NCBI GenBank assembly: GCA_030407085.1
Contig: CM059584.1
Span: forward strand, 91,334,501-91,398,500
Source: Trichopria drosophilae
Lineage: Eukaryota > Arthropoda > Insecta > Hymenoptera > Diapriidae
Reading direction: 5' to 3'
DNA: 64,000 nt
The notes beneath the pieces are model-generated. The model had not been told where the DNA came from and made no database searches. It saw only the letters and a list, made by a program, of their open reading frames with translations. Positions 11,139 to 22,570 of the stretch are shown here, piece after piece (the first letter of the stretch is position 1; each line of letters starts with the position of its first letter). The position numbers and the translations under genes are program-made.

Positions 11139-11324
11139 CTATACACTGATTTTGACGCTTGCTAGGGGGAACGGTCCCATGACATCGGAACTAACTGTCA
11201 TCCAGGGACCTTCCGTGGTCCTTTTGCGAATGAGTCTGGCAGGGGCTTGCTGTGAGAGTTGTTGCCTCTGACATGCTGGACAACGTGCGACCAAGGTAGT
11301 GACGTCCTGCAAACACCGGGCCAA
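11139..11324 (-). pseudogene. Gypsy A integrase zinc finger end and first catalytic Asp
   Basis: The 61-residue frame carries VARCPACQR, the CxxC half of the HHCC finger, followed 25-30 residues later by VSSDVMGPFP, the region of the first catalytic Asp (W..D..GP in the family). It ends just upstream of the SINE. The continuation of the core lies at 10719-10090. All three DDE residues therefore survive in this copy, but on separate pieces. Confidence 0.75.
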
Positions 11325-11547
11325 TAGAAGTCTTGGATAAGACGGTGATAGGTCTTATCCACTCCTAAGTGGCCGGCTTGGGGACATCGTGTGCATCACT
11401 AAGGGTAAGTGCAGACTCTATTACCGGGTGGGGCCTATGGAAATATATTCGGTGATCTTCGATTCTCTAATCAGGGTACTTCGAAGGAAACTTCGGAATA
11501 TTTTCCATCTTCTGGGTATATCACTGGTCCGTAGTATCTCCCAGGGC

Positions 11548-11793
11548 TCAAAGGGCTGTATCAACGTTTTCGTACATCTTCGAGAGGGCGTCGGGCACCA
11601 CTTTGAGGGCGCCCTTCCTATGCTCTATTTTCATGTCATAGGTCTCCATGGCTAGGGCCCACCGCGCCAATCTGCCGATCGGGTCACGCAAATTTCTGAA
11701 CACTGCAGACTGCTCTGATTCGTTATCACTCGAAAGTGGGTTCCTTCGATAAAGGGTCGATACTTCTTCACGGCCCAGAGGACAGCAAGGCAC
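11548..11793 (-). pseudogene. Gypsy A RNase H C-terminal part
   Basis: The stretch PIGRLARWALAMETYDMKI, then EHRKGALKVVPDALSKM, is the classical end of Gypsy RNase H (RWAL.L..YDF.I.YR.GK.N..ADALSR). It overlaps the end of the 308-residue protease/RT/RNase H frame in another frame, so one indel separates the two halves of RNase H. Confidence 0.8.
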
Positions 11794-12578
11794 TCTTTTT
11801 CCGTGACGGTATACCTTCGTTCGGCCTTGGTAAGCACGCGACTAGCGAAGCGGACGATAACGGGGTTCCTCATCCAGGGGCTCGCGGAGCGTTCTATAAT
11901 GCCACTGCTCAGCATTTCGTCAACCGCGTCCTGCGCTACTTTCAGCATGTAGGGGGAGAGTAAGCGAGCGTATTGGCGAATCGGGGGGTGATCCTGTACG
12001 TCGATGATATGCTGCGTCAGACGCGTAATACCGATCGTAGGGGTCCTATCTGCGGGATAAAACGGATCGAGAAACCTCCTTAATCGTGGGGCGGCTTCCT
12101 GGGAGGGGGTGACCAAGCCAGCACAGTCATGTACTGCGAAGGCGGTAATCGAAATACTAGCATCGTTTAGCGAATGTAGGGTGACTTCGCGGCTACTCCA
12201 CGCATTATTCTCTGTATCTATCTTAAGACCGAATAAGCGCATGAAGTCCATCCCCAACACGCATACATAGTGGAGGGAAGCAACTCTTATCTCCAAATTC
12301 TTAGTATGATTATCGACTGTAATCGCGAGGGTAACGACGCCATCTAGGTGAATTAGCGCGCCGTCCGCGACTCTGACTTGCTCTTCACTTGACCTCATAA
12401 AGGGTAAAACTACCTCGTCACCCGCGAGATCTAAATACGACCGCGAGGCTCCGGTATCGACGAGAGCCCTAATAACTTTTCCGTTCAAAGCTACGCGGAA
12501 GTAGGGAAGGGGATCCGAATCTAATGCCCACTGGTTAGATTCGCAGGAATCGATCGACTCGAACGAGTTATTTGACAC
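11652..12578 (-). pseudogene. Gypsy A protease-RT-RNase H frame with RT core deleted
   Basis: This 308-residue open frame starts with a retropepsin: ALVDTGASRSYLD (residues 38-50, catalytic DTGA) and VLGMDFMRLFGLKID (107-121, flap end). The RT entry follows: QDAVDEMLSSGIIERSASPW (216-235). The next residues, MRNPVIVRFASRVL, already belong to RNase H and run into TVTEKECLAVLWAVKKYRPF (257-276). RT motifs such as YxDD, and the first RNase H Asp block, are absent. The roughly 350-400 missing codons left the frame open across the junction (near 11.87 kb). Protease would process Gag-Pol; this copy cannot reverse-transcribe. Confidence 0.85.
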
Positions 12579-12677
12579 AAAGGGCTTATCTAATGTAGGA
12601 GCGCTCTTTCTATATCCAATTTTCCTAACCGTACAACACGACGAAGTGGGGGTCGCGGATGGAGGTGCTAGGGGGGT

Positions 12678-12956
12678 CTAGGGGTTCCCTCCTCCCTCCC
12701 CTCTATCAGTTCCCTGACCTTTTACGAGCGCAGGCGGGGCAATCTTTGCATCCCGACCTGGATAGCCACAAACCCGACAAAAGTCACCTAAGGGGTGGGG
12801 GCATTCCTGATATATGTGACCCGTCTGTTTACAGTTATAGCAGCGGACGGGGTTCCGACCCGGTGGTGCCCGGGTCTCTGGAGGTGGACGCTCCTTCGGC
12901 GACACGTCCAGGAGACGAGGTAATCTGGGCGGCCGAGGATTCAGAGGTGTCGCCAC
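12678..12956 (-). pseudogene. Gypsy A gag nucleocapsid zinc knuckle
   Basis: The 92-residue frame is Pro/Arg-rich and contains CYNCKQTGHIYQEC (residues 39-52), a perfect CCHC knuckle. A decayed second CxxC (FCRVCGYPG) follows, as in Gypsy gags that carry a Cys-rich pair. It lies about 100 bases before the protease frame and downstream of the capsid remnant, in gag-pol order. It would bind the genomic RNA. Confidence 0.75.
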
Positions 12957-13465
12957 TGGGGACCGACGAGACGATTGTGGCGGTACCGACCGTAGGGGGT
13001 GGACGTTCGACTTTGCTCGACGCGGGCCACCGGCGCAGCTTCCTCCTCGACACCTGAGTGTAGTTATTTAAGGTGTCTTGCCTCCCGTTCGGGTTTAAAA
13101 CACCCCCCCCCCCCATGGGGGAATGGGGCCAAATTTTAGTGATGCGCCAGCACCGCTGGTTGTGCACACTTAAAAAAGATATACAACAAGTCAGCTACCA
13201 CATTTATTAGCAACAAGCTGCCTGCCTTGATGCTTCTGTTGGTTCAGAGAACCTTTCTAACGTTGCCACGGCCCGCTAGAGGCCAACCCTTTCTGCGGTT
13301 ACTGCCTGCACGGACACGGCACGCCGTAGCGCTCCCCCGTGTGGAACCCGCCGGCAGGGGCTTGACACCGCACCCTAGCTCCCCAGTACGGTGGGTCTCT
13401 CGAGTCGTTTCACGATCAGGCATTCGTCGGCACAGACCAGCCGAACGATCGGGTCCGTGAGGTCG

Positions 13466-14150
13466 TCAATTCTCAAAACTTGCTAAGAGAAGCGGATCTT
13501 TCACAAGCATTGCTCCTCTTCGAGCTCGGGCACTTCGACCCCTCACTCTTCCACAATTAAATTGTGGACGGAGATAACCCGCTCCGCTCTCTTCCACAAG
13601 TCCCCTGCGGGGGCTTCCTCCTCGACAGAGGGGGCTAGTGGCACGGGAAGTGGGGGTAGGACTACCGGACGGGCCGGCTTTGCCGCGGGCGTCGCAAGGG
13701 CCAACTTTTCCTTCCCTCGCCTCATCTTCGGCGTATAGGCGAAGGCGGGGAAGGCTGACTGATTGGCCGCGGGAGGGGGTCGGTATATCCTCTCTGGATT
13801 TGCGGCACCTTCTACGTGTCTTACGCACATTCTACGGCAGATCCTCAGAAAGCAAGCAAATTAAAGAGACTCTGCTGGGAAACTAAATACTCGCGAATAG
13901 GCTCCTCGGGTCCCTGCGTGCGCAAGGTGATTTTCCTCTTAATACTGGCCTCCAGGTAGCGTTGATCGAACGCGTCGCGAAAGTAACGGACAAAGCCGGG
14001 GTGCGTATTCCAGCTTGACATCTTAACTCGATACTAATTGAGGGCCGAACCCTTGAACGCTTGGGGTAGGGCGCGTAGGGGTCCTCTTCCGTCAGGTCTC
14101 GACTGGTGATGTATTCACCAAATTTGTCGAGGAACTCCTCCGCGTCCTCC
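13466..14150 (-). pseudogene. Gypsy A gag capsid (Retrotrans_gag-like)
   Basis: Translating the minus strand of 14100-13860 gives a capsid signature: ALPQAFKGSALN, then FRDAFDQRYLEASIKRKITL and RTQGPEEPIREYL. This matches the Retrotrans_gag family (A..W....W..F...F......IK.......G.E.I..Y). A TAG at 14034-14036 sits where the family has Trp (WY). After a frameshift, 13830-13543 continues with a Pro-rich region (residues 17-75) leading to the nucleocapsid part. The stop and shift show decay. Confidence 0.7.
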
Positions 14151-14159
14151 TCCTCCTCG

Positions 14160-14990
14160 CCTGAATAACGGGGTCCGTGCGTCCTACAGTGTTCAATTGC
14201 AGTTTTATGCCATCGGACACCGAGCCGCGTTGTATTGTAGGGGGGGGGGGGTGAAGAGGAGACATATTATATGTGTGGACAAATGACGTGTGCGCGTTCG
14301 GGCCATAAGAGGGGCGTGGGGGGAGGTCCACCTGTCGCTAATAGAAATCGTCACGATTCTGTGCATCGAACTCTCCTGGCCACTGTGGTTGTGGTGCATC
14401 ACGTGTATCGAGAGTGACGGCATCACGTCGGAAAGATTTGGGTGCCGAAGGGGTAGGGTCGCGTGACCCAATCTGCGGATGATTACCCTCCATTAACGCG
14501 CCGGAAGATTATGGTAATTATTCGCTCGTAGTTCCCGTCGGGGCGCATCTTCGCATTGTGCGTCGCGAGGGGGCCCCTCATTGGGCCTATCAGCCGGATA
14601 CGTGGTCGCGTCCGCCATCGAGAACCAGAAACTCTCTTCCCCAAATGAGACCGGGTCTCGATAATGAGCGCGCGATTGGTCAGATGGAAGTCCGCAAGTG
14701 GGCAGCGCGGAAGTTCCTAAACGAAGTGCCCGCGGGAGCCTGGCGGGATTATGATGGGTGGCATGAAGAGATCCACTCAACATGCTGCCATAGAGGGCCA
14801 ACTAACGGCCTCCGACAACATATGGGGGGGGCTAACCTGCTTGTCCTTACCTGGAGCGGCACGACGGGGGGGGGGGGGGCTGCAGGGGGGTAATCGCCAA
14901 ATTTGAGAACGTAAACGGGCTCGTTATCGAGCACGTTCCCAGAACAATAACTACGCAAGTTTGTTATTTTCAATTTCATATCCACGAAAG
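14160..14990. other. Upstream part of Gypsy A gag or leader, unresolved
   Basis: GC-rich with two long poly-G runs (14240-14251 and 14866-14879). Minus-strand open stretches (14471-14205 and 14801-14493) are in the right position for the N-terminal part of gag, but no motif can be recognised. Confidence 0.35.
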
Positions 14991-15578
14991 TAAATTATTA
15001 TTTATTTCCTGAAATTATAAAATTTTTTGAAACACCGCAATCAAAATGAAATTAATCAGGTACCGTTCAAAGACTCAAATATTCAAAGCAAGCGAAATCC
15101 AAATTGAATTTTTCAGGAATCAAAACATCTTTATAAATCCGAACACGCGACAGAAAATATATTTTCTAATTTTTCAAATATTATTTCCTTTATCAAATGG
15201 CTCGGGACAGCAAGGCGGGTATATACTAACACCGCGTTATTACCGGGCGAACTTTTGGGGTAATAGTAAACAAGTCCGCTTAATATTATAACGACTCTAT
15301 AAAATTAATTAATTATTCCGGGATTATTTTCGTTATTTCTGAAAATACGAAAATAAAGACCCGACGATTATACTGAATTTTGAAAATGATAATTTTCAAA
15401 TTAGTAAATTAAACCTCTTTTCTCTTTTTTTTCTCTCTCGGATTTTTAGGGTTTTTCGGAAAACTCAAAGGGAAGGACAAATATACTCAAATATTAGTAA
15501 ATATTTAATGCATGTGAGGTTCTGAAAGTAATTGTTGGAACACTCTTTTAACAATAACAAAAATATCTATTTATTTAC
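14991..15578. other. AT-rich stretch, possible Gypsy A 5' LTR region
   Basis: A sharp fall in GC at about 14.95 kb marks this block. It is where an LTR would be expected for element A, but no second copy exists in the window to prove it. No gene is seen. Confidence 0.3.
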
Positions 15579-16326
15579 TTAACACACACTAATTCTTTCC
15601 CGGTACATAATCGACGGTTTTGTTTTCGTGAATTTGATTGCCGGGGTATCGAAGAGCTGGCGCCTTAGTAACTGCAACCGGGTTAACTTCGGCGCCGGAG
15701 GAGTTCCTGTAGGAGTATGCGGTGACCTCGGTACCTCTCGTTTACTCGCGCCGGGGGGCGTATGCGTCGTCGAGACCCTTACAGTAGTTGACCCTGCGGT
15801 AGGTTTTCCGACGGTAGAGGTTTCTGGTTGAATGAGTACCTTCCTGTGCCGGTGCGATTTCTTCTGGAGGAAGAACTGGTCCCGAAGGCGATCCGCTCCG
15901 TTGTTAACTGCGGAGGCCGGCTGGACCTTGGGGAAGCTGGGGACCCTCTCGGAGGCGCAGACCCGAAGCCGGAACTCGAGGATGCCCTTTCGTCGACTGG
16001 AGGCCACCCTGTAGACTGCTGGACTCGCCGTAGTAGATGTCGCTGTTGTCCTCACTGGAACTGACATTGGCTGCGGCTAGGAAGATGAGAGGAAAAAAAT
16101 CTCTTCGCCGGAAAATGCTTTCTAAATTCCTTCGAGGGAAGGCGGGAAGGCGAAGTAGGAGAAAAAGATTCTCCCCAGCTCTATCGATTATAAGCGATCG
16201 ATCGAGCTGTTCTGAAAACTCGTCTTCCTTGATTTCCTTATGCCCCGGAAAAATTGTACTTTGTTCGCGGAATACATGCCCTGAACTTTTTGGACATACC
16301 ACCAATTTACAGTGGCTTTCGTGCAC
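15579..16326 (-). CDS. Two overlapping minus-strand frames, unrecognised
   Basis: The frame 16067-15579 (162 residues) is rich in Ser, Thr, Pro and Arg, with a basic stretch FLQKKSHRHRKVL near residues 67-79. It overlaps a second frame, 16326-15904 (140 residues), whose C-terminal half is acidic/Ser-rich (SSSEDNSDIYYGESSS). The two could be one protein split by a frameshift. Composition is gag-like and the block lies between two retroelements, but I recognise no domain. A chance frame in GC-richer DNA is possible. Confidence 0.3.
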
Positions 16327-16579
16327 ACACTGTTGCCGTTGGCCAGGGGCCGCTATACATACACGATATTCAAAATATTCTTCAACTATTTCGATATATT
16401 ACTGCCGCAAGGGCACTTAGGGGACGCGAAGCTGAAAAATGCGAAAGTTACACAGTTTCTTACTAAAAAAAAAAGAAAAAGTCCATTTTCGACTATTCAT
16501 ATAATTTTGCTGTCTTTTGTTGACTTTCCCATCAGGAATGTCATTTATTATGTCCTCTTTTAGCCAAGTACACAGACAG

Positions 16580-17243
16580 AGTTAGCAGTGGTATAGAAAA
16601 AGAGTAAGAAATATCGAAAACTCTGCGCTCCGCAAGTCTCGCCTTTTCTTTACGCATTCCTGCATAAGTCCCTTTCATCAGAAGGCGTCACATGTACATT
16701 ACAACGTAAAATAAAAATTTAATTGTTGTTATTATTGAAAATCGTTGGACGTCAACGCCTGGGGAAGAGAGGTTGGTCTGCTGATTTAAACCTGCCTCGA
16801 AATGTTTATCAATCACTCAAGTAATTAGAGAGTGGGTGACGTTACGTCCGAAATTAGCGCTCAAACTCGAGCACCAAATTAGGGCAGTCGAAAGGAGGAT
16901 CGTCCTGAAGGGACGATCCGGAATTCGTAGTTGAACGGACGCAGCTGGATGTGGAAAAGTGACGAAAATGGCGATATAAATAATCCGGTTGGTATATAAT
17001 AATAATTGGTAAAATGTAATTTATTTAGGCCGTTACCTTTCCAAGTATTGCTGAAGCGTAATTTTTTTCGGTGCATGGGAAATATCAGGGACAGGATTAG
17101 GTGGAGGTGTGGGAGGTGTGGGAACTGGCAAACTTGGGCCAGTTTTTCCAATGTGATCGGATTGGTCGAGAGTTCGGTTTGCAACCTTCTAGACAGATAT
17201 GCTCCCCATATGGACCACTGCCCGAGGAGTCTAAGCCGGGCCT
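16580..17243 (+). repeat. BEL LTR plus leader, copy 2 (inverted relative to copy 1)
   Basis: It matches the block 6575-5930 in reverse orientation: the AGCAGTGGTATAGAAA start region, the GTTGGACGTCAACGCCTGG box (about 16744-16762), the hairpin round CGTCCTGAAGGGACG (about 16900-16914) and the first part of gag (to about 17240). It stops at a 15-base poly-C run (17244-17258). No pol follows, so this is a 5' fragment of a second insertion. Visible divergence between copies is modest but with indels. Confidence 0.65.
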
Positions 17244-17258
17244 CCCCCCCCCCCCCCC

Positions 17259-18740
17259 GACTCGACGCTGCTGAGCGCCCTTCACTAAAAAGAAAAATAG
17301 ACGTTATCGTCAGACCAAGGGTGGGATGAAAGTGAAAGGAAAGGCGGAGCGGTGGGAACACTGGTGATTGGAGATGGGAAATGGAAAGAAAAATTAGAGG
17401 AAACTGAAATTGGATGAACGCGGAGGTTTCTATTGTTTCCAAAAAAAATGGGGTGCCTATGGGTCGATCATGCATCGAAGAGTGTTGACTTCGATTCCAC
17501 GACCAACCGACGGATGGATCGATCCGAGAGATTGCAACAGCAAAGTCCCCCGTGGTCCTCGGAAACAAACCCTCTCGTCGAGTGCTAGGTTGAAACTATC
17601 CCGAGAGGTCGGCGTCGGGAAAATTCACTGCTCGGACGGGCCCGTCACCCGTGCTGATCCCTATCAAACAAAAAAAAAACAATATGAGAGGAATAGGAGG
17701 AATGAGGAATTGGATATATTTGCGAAATATTGATGAATCCCCGATCTGCTGGTGGGACCACCAGCTGTCTTCCGCAGGGGTCGATTCGCCTAGTTGCTGG
17801 ACTGGACCCGCTTCAGTGGGGTTGATTATGGGTCCTTTCATGAAGCCGACAGGCTTCAGCGGGGGTCGATTACCGGCTGGTTGTTGTCCTGGTTGATCTG
17901 GTCTCTTTGATCGGCAATTCCCAAGAGTAGGTACTCTAATACGGTTTTCTTTCGGTAAAAAATTGTGCGCTGTATTTTTGTGGTCTAGTGACCACTATTT
18001 TAATGATTTTGAGCAAGATCTTTTTTAAGTCGCGTGGAGATGTTGAAGGTTGCGGAAGTAAAAGGAGCTTTTTTGTTACCAATTTTTTCAGAATTTATTA
18101 AAAACATTAATCCGTTGAAAATATACTTTTTTCGATAAATGTAGTTTTTACAAAATGTTTTCAGTGATTTGCACAAATATGAATGAACCTCGTAACATGA
18201 ACAGAAGTTAAGTAAATTGTAAAATTAGTTTTGATGTCGAAAAATATATTTAAACAATTAAGAAATTGGTTTGATAAATATGTTGATTATGAACATTGAT
18301 TTTTCTGTAGGTAATCGCGCATAAAAAATATATAGTTCATTAATGATTTGTGCAAATTAAAAATATCCTTAACAAAATTGGATGTTCCACATTATTATTA
18401 TTTTACAATAGAACCTATGTGACGTACAGATATTATAGTCATTACTGCTTATGTTGTTTAAATAATTGAAATTCTTAATTTGAAAAGTGATTTTAAGACG
18501 TATATATGTACACATAAATAAAGATAATTGTTGGTAACATGACTAGATAATTTGGTAACCCCCTCAAAAAGATCAAAATTATATTCATAACTATAAAGTT
18601 AATAGAATTTCAATTTGACTGTTACTTGCAATAGACTGGTATCTGAATATGATTTGTTAGCATGCAATTATAATAAATCAAAAGAAAGAAAAAGGCAAAT
18701 AATATAAAAAAATATAACATGAAAACAAAAAAACACAAAA
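17259..18740. other. No gene recognised
   Basis: 17.26-17.9 kb is mixed sequence. The minus frame 17841-17596 has a Pro-rich part that could be gag-like but has no motif. From 17.95 kb onward the DNA is AT-rich with no long frame. Confidence 0.4.
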
Positions 18741-18742
18741 AT

Positions 18743-18846
18743 ATATACAGACATGCAAGATAATATATAGACGTGCAAAAAAAATATATAGACATGCAAA
18801 AAAAATTTATAGACATGCAAAAAAATATATAGATATGCAAAAATAT
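18743..18846. repeat. Tandem repeat, about 20-bp unit
   Basis: Five imperfect copies of a unit of the form TATATAGACATGCAAAAAAA follow each other. Length varies in the poly-A part and there are single changes (GACGTGC, GATATGC). The small minus open frame here (18622-18840, Phe/Tyr/Cys-rich with a repeated 'FFCMSIY') is a by-product. Confidence 0.8.
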
Positions 18847-18867
18847 AAATTTTTTATTCCATTTTAA

Positions 18868-19137
18868 TTATATTGACAATTCGTACATTTTCAACACATT
18901 CATAAGAGCACATACTCCAACATGATTCATACATTTCATCATCGTATCTTCATCGTTCTCGACTCGTCGAATTCTGTAATCGCACTCGCAAACTTCAATA
19001 TTTTCGATGCATGTATCTATGGCCAAATCGCTTAACCACTTTTTCTTCTCCGTACCTTGCACGTATATGATAGCTTGCATTCCAATGAAGACCGTAATGG
19101 TTGTTGCGTAGCCAATAAGCCTTCCGTCGGTGTTCAA
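18868..19137 (-). CDS. Unrecognised 89-residue frame
   Basis: The frame starts with a Met and has a hydrophobic N-terminal stretch (residues 7-26, GYATTITVFIGMQAIIYVQG), then a charged part with several Cys residues (C43, C50, C52, C69, C76). The composition is more protein-like than its neighbours. No domain is recognised. It could be an exon fragment or a TE remnant. Confidence 0.25.
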   Translation of the reverse strand: MNTDGRLIGYATTITVFIGMQAIIYVQGTEKKKWLSDLAIDTCIENIEVCECDYRIRRVENDEDTMMKCMNHVGVCALMNVLKMYELSI

Positions 19138-19399
19138 AGTCGAACAAGTCGGCTGAAATAGCTTGTATACATTATACCAATGAGAAATCTATAGTGGGAC
19201 ATAAGCCGAATAATTTAATTTAATTTGTTAGAATCCGACCCACGTTCTCATCTATTCATTATTTGTAAGATAAATTTTCAAGTTACATAGAAAATGATCC
19301 TATGAAATTAAGAATGCTGATATTTCTTCCCAAGACATGGAGTTCTAAAGAATTCAACACAACTGTTTATTTAGGAAAAAATCTAAGAAATTAAGGGAG

Positions 19400-20131
19400 A
19401 GTAGCGAAGTTTGTGGCCGAAGTAAGTAAAGCAGTTGGTAGAAGTTTAACTAATACCATTTTAATGGAAGTGAATGGGTTTTATAATGATGATACTATTA
19501 ACAGAATAATGCCTAAAGGTGCTATTTCAGGAGAATACGGTAAAAAACGTTTCAAGGTGCAAAACCCGCTACTATAATTGAATCTTAAAATGATACATGC
19601 ATCTTTCACGGAGTCTCATCTAGTTATGCATTTTAGCTTTAGCGCATTTGCAAAATTTCGCACAAAGCATTGTATTCTCCCTGGAGGTAGTGGAACTCAT
19701 TCAGTGTGCGTTTGCACCATTCGTAAAAAATGCAACCTTATGCTGAATTCAATAAGTGTAACAGGCTGGATAAAAGAGTCTGTTACCCCAATCTACGACT
19801 ACAAGGATTGCTTTAATTTAATGGTTTGTGTAACTGCTTCATGTGCTTGTTTTTTTTAAATGAACGTAAATCGTGTCTAGATATTGATAAGATTTCAGAA
19901 CTACCTTCAACCGCCTCCGCGTTTAAATCTATAGACCCGGTGTATACACAATATACCAAGGGAACAGATAGATCGACAGTGCAAACGATAATGATAAATG
20001 TAGAAGATTTCATAGCTGACTTATGTATTAGATTTGAAATTTTAAAACCTCATTCATTTATTATCAAACGACAATCTGCATTCATTTCTCAGAGAAAACA
20101 CGGGTATGAGGTAATAGCAATGTGTTTCTGA
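19400..20131 (+). pseudogene. Decayed repeat-encoded protein with SGTHSVCVC motif
   Basis: The plus strand reads NRIMPKGAISGEYGKKRFKV (about 19500-19560), then LNLKMIHASFTESH and SAFAKFRTKHCILPGGSGTH SVCVCTIRKKCNLML (19580-19750). After a frameshift comes a C-terminal stretch (19826-20131). I recall similar 'F..LRP.HC...GASGTHSVCVCT.HQN..LM' proteins repeated many times in insect, aphid and cnidarian genomes, where they behave as transposon-like open frames. I cannot name the superfamily with confidence. The Cys/His spacing suggests metal binding. The copy is broken. Confidence 0.45.
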
Positions 20132-20134
20132 AAA

Positions 20135-21140
20135 TTATAAATACACTGCGCAGGATGCTTCTCAAGCATTACATGTCAGCAATGACCAGTGCACTATATT
20201 TAGTTTAAGGACGAGTCTGAAGTAAGGCATAAAAGTTGTGTTTTTCTCTCAAATAGTATAAAACACGACACTGCTAGTGTATTTTCTATTTAGAAATCAC
20301 TGATTCCCGAAATTAAAAGAAATGTTTAAACGGTTAAAAAATGAATATATATAACGGTGCAATATAATATTTCAAGAATAGAAGAACGAGATTCCACTAG
20401 GTACTCATGAAAGTGTACGTATAATTTGAGATGGTGGTAACTCATGGTGGTTCTTAGCCTTCAATTTCATAATCATCATAACGCGTATGGCGTCCACCTC
20501 TTCGTGGTTCGGAGCATGGATGTGAGTGGACACAGAAGGGCCTCCACGACTAATAACGATTTGAGCACGCGTTCCGGACGTTGATGAGCCCTCATTCTAT
20601 AACAGAGTGCCGGTAATAAAGAAACCCGGAAATATGGACGAAGGTGCCTCCACGTGGAGAGTAGGGTGCATCAAATAACACGAATTTTTTATTTCCAATT
20701 CGGCGCGATGTGGAAAAGTTGTATATCTCTACCAAATAAAAGCACAAAAAATGTCAGTCTGATCGGTTGATATTTACTATTCCCACATCGAGTTTAAAGG
20801 TTTGACGTTTACGTAGGATATATTAACTTTTAAGTGTGCGCGTATCCTGCGAGTCTACGATTTTAAACTAAATTACATTCATATCAGTGTCGTGAATAAA
20901 GCCGCAGAAACTAAAAAATATATAAACCCACTGCAGAAACTGTAATGAGCGAGGTGAAACATTCTTAAGAAAATCTAAATTACGCTATTTTAGTGTATAT
21001 TACAAAACAGCTTAATTCGGAAACTGTATATGCATTACTAAGGTTGGTGTTCGATTGGAGGTTCAAAAAGTGATTATTGTGGGTTTCAGGATGCTAGTCC
21101 TCACGGTCACCCTCTTCTTCTATTTCTCGTTCCCTCCAGC
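20135..21140. other. No gene recognised
   Basis: Mixed AT-rich sequence without frames over 60 codons or visible repeats. Confidence 0.5.
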
Positions 21141-21145
21141 CCCAC

Positions 21146-21412
21146 CTACAATATGACAACTGTGCAAAATTTGGCCCGCCTCCCAAATACAAGGATAAAC
21201 GGATTTTCTGGGTGAGCAAAATATGCATTATTTGAAATGGCATTGTCGACAGTATCTCGTTGTTTCTGTGCCAAATACGTCGAATTGTAAATCACTTCAA
21301 GTAACAGTTTGCTACCATCAATCACAGAATGCCTACTTTTGATAGCAAACCAGGAGGGGACATATACCTTCAACAGAAACATCACCAATGCTTTAAAACT
21401 TGCAGACGGCAC
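21146..21412 (-). pseudogene. Fragment resembling an invertebrate repeat protein
   Basis: The 88-residue frame contains VYVPSWFAIKSRHSVIDGSK LLLEV, then DTVDNAISNNAYFAHPENPF. From memory, the pattern 'Y.P.WF.IK....DG..H.....Y......VD..IQRNAFFAHPEN' belongs to a repetitive protein family found in many invertebrates, often near the SGTHSVCVC-type frames such as the one 1 kb to the left. The frame ends abruptly. I cannot assign a biochemical function. Confidence 0.4.
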
Positions 21413-21572
21413 TGGAGTACAGACATACAGACGAAGGATTCTACTTGCCGCGGTCAGCCACCTAGAGTGTGATAGAGGATCAATAACTTACCTGGCTAGA
21501 TCTGTACTACAATCTCCACAATGAATAGCTTTGGAAATTTCGTAGAAGTACCGTTTATCTTTACTCAGGTTT

Positions 21573-21998
21573 TTGATGTTAACTTCCGGCAAATTAACGT
21601 CAATTTTTTTTAATTTGCAGATGCGGGTATTTTCACAGCTGACGAACTGCTTGCCTGTTCGTCCAGAAAATGTGTTTGGTCCTGTTGGGGCACCATCTCT
21701 CGGTTGTCTCTTACCTCGCCATACACTGGGGTTGGTTACCCAATCTCTGGCAAGGTTGCTGAGAGTTCAGAGCCCTCCGGCTTTAATAAGCATACGTGGA
21801 GGTGGGAGTAGGCCATTTGGGAAGATAGGCTAGGATGCAGCTTTTTGCATAGCCGCATTTTGTTGCGCATCAATCCCTTGGGGCCCCTTATCGTGTTGGC
21901 TACTATTACATCGAGAATTATTTATATATGTGGTGTGTTGGTTGTTGTTATTATTATTATTATTACTTCGACCCAGACTATAGGTCTGGCTTGAATTT
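21573..21998. other. Short plus frame and an ATT microsatellite
   Basis: The plus frame 21573-21833 (86 residues) has no recognised motif. A (TTA)n tract lies at about 21945-21966. Downstream the sequence merges into the dispersed repeat. Confidence 0.35.
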
Positions 21999-21999
21999 G

Positions 22000-22570
22000 G
22001 TCAGTTCCCGCCAAAAAATTACCCTATATATTTTCATCAAATGTCGACGTTTCAGGCCCTAAGGAACCCAAAGCAACAATAAAAAAAGTGATGTCCGTTA
22101 GGTTGTACGTCCGTCCGTCCGTCCGTGGGCAAAATTTTGTATACGCGATATCTCGCGACTGGCAGGACGAAATTAAAAAGTACAAACGGATTTTTTTTGT
22201 TGGCCGAACTTAGATCTGATTAGTTTTGGGAGACAATGCATACTAGATTATGGGGAGATTTAACTAAAAAACGCTAAAAAAAACACGTTTTTTCCATTTT
22301 TTAACAAAAAATACAAATCGTACAAAAAAATGTTTCAAACAAAAAATATAGAACATCGAATTCTCTACAAAAAAGGTTATATTCATTTCTTCGTAAAATC
22401 AACGATAATGCCGTAAAAACGGAAACCGAAGTATCCCGACCTGTCAAAAACTCGACTAAACCGCTTTTTTTTAAGCATCAGTGTGAACACGACGTGCTCA
22501 TTTATCAGTGCTTCGGCTAACCTGCGGTCGGGGTCGAAGATTTGAAAATGCTCATTTTCAATTTTAATAT
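22000..22570 (+). repeat. Dispersed AT-rich repeat, copy 1
   Basis: Shared landmarks with 47.75-48.28 kb are: CATCAAATGTCGACGTTTCA, GGCCCTAAGGA(A/G)CC, a (GTCC)n or (GTAC)n simple repeat (22107-22127 here), the AACTTAGATCTGATTAG box, a run of GATTCAAAC/TTTCAAACAAAAAA, TTCTCTACAAAAAAGGTT and TGAAAATGCTCATTTTCA. Parts recur at 45.57-45.87 kb and, rearranged, at 61.99-62.2 kb. It encodes no protein and may be a nonautonomous element. Confidence 0.75.

Larger units (their letters stand above)
9687..14150 (-). mobile_element. Ty3/Gypsy element A, internally deleted
   Basis: Minus-strand order is capsid (14150-13860), downstream gag (13830-13543), CCHC knuckle (12956-12678), protease, RT start and RNase H (12578-11548), integrase zinc end (11324-11139), a SINE insertion, integrase core and GPY/F-like tail (10719-10090), and a basic tail (10089-9690). 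That is the Ty3/Gypsy order. The RT core is missing, several frames are broken and no LTR pair is recognisable; 14.9-15.6 kb (AT-rich) is where the 5' LTR would be expected. Confidence 0.85.

Noticed and set aside
18743..18846. CRISPR-like array
   Set aside because: Units are about 20 bases with no spacers; it is a simple tandem repeat in eukaryotic DNA.
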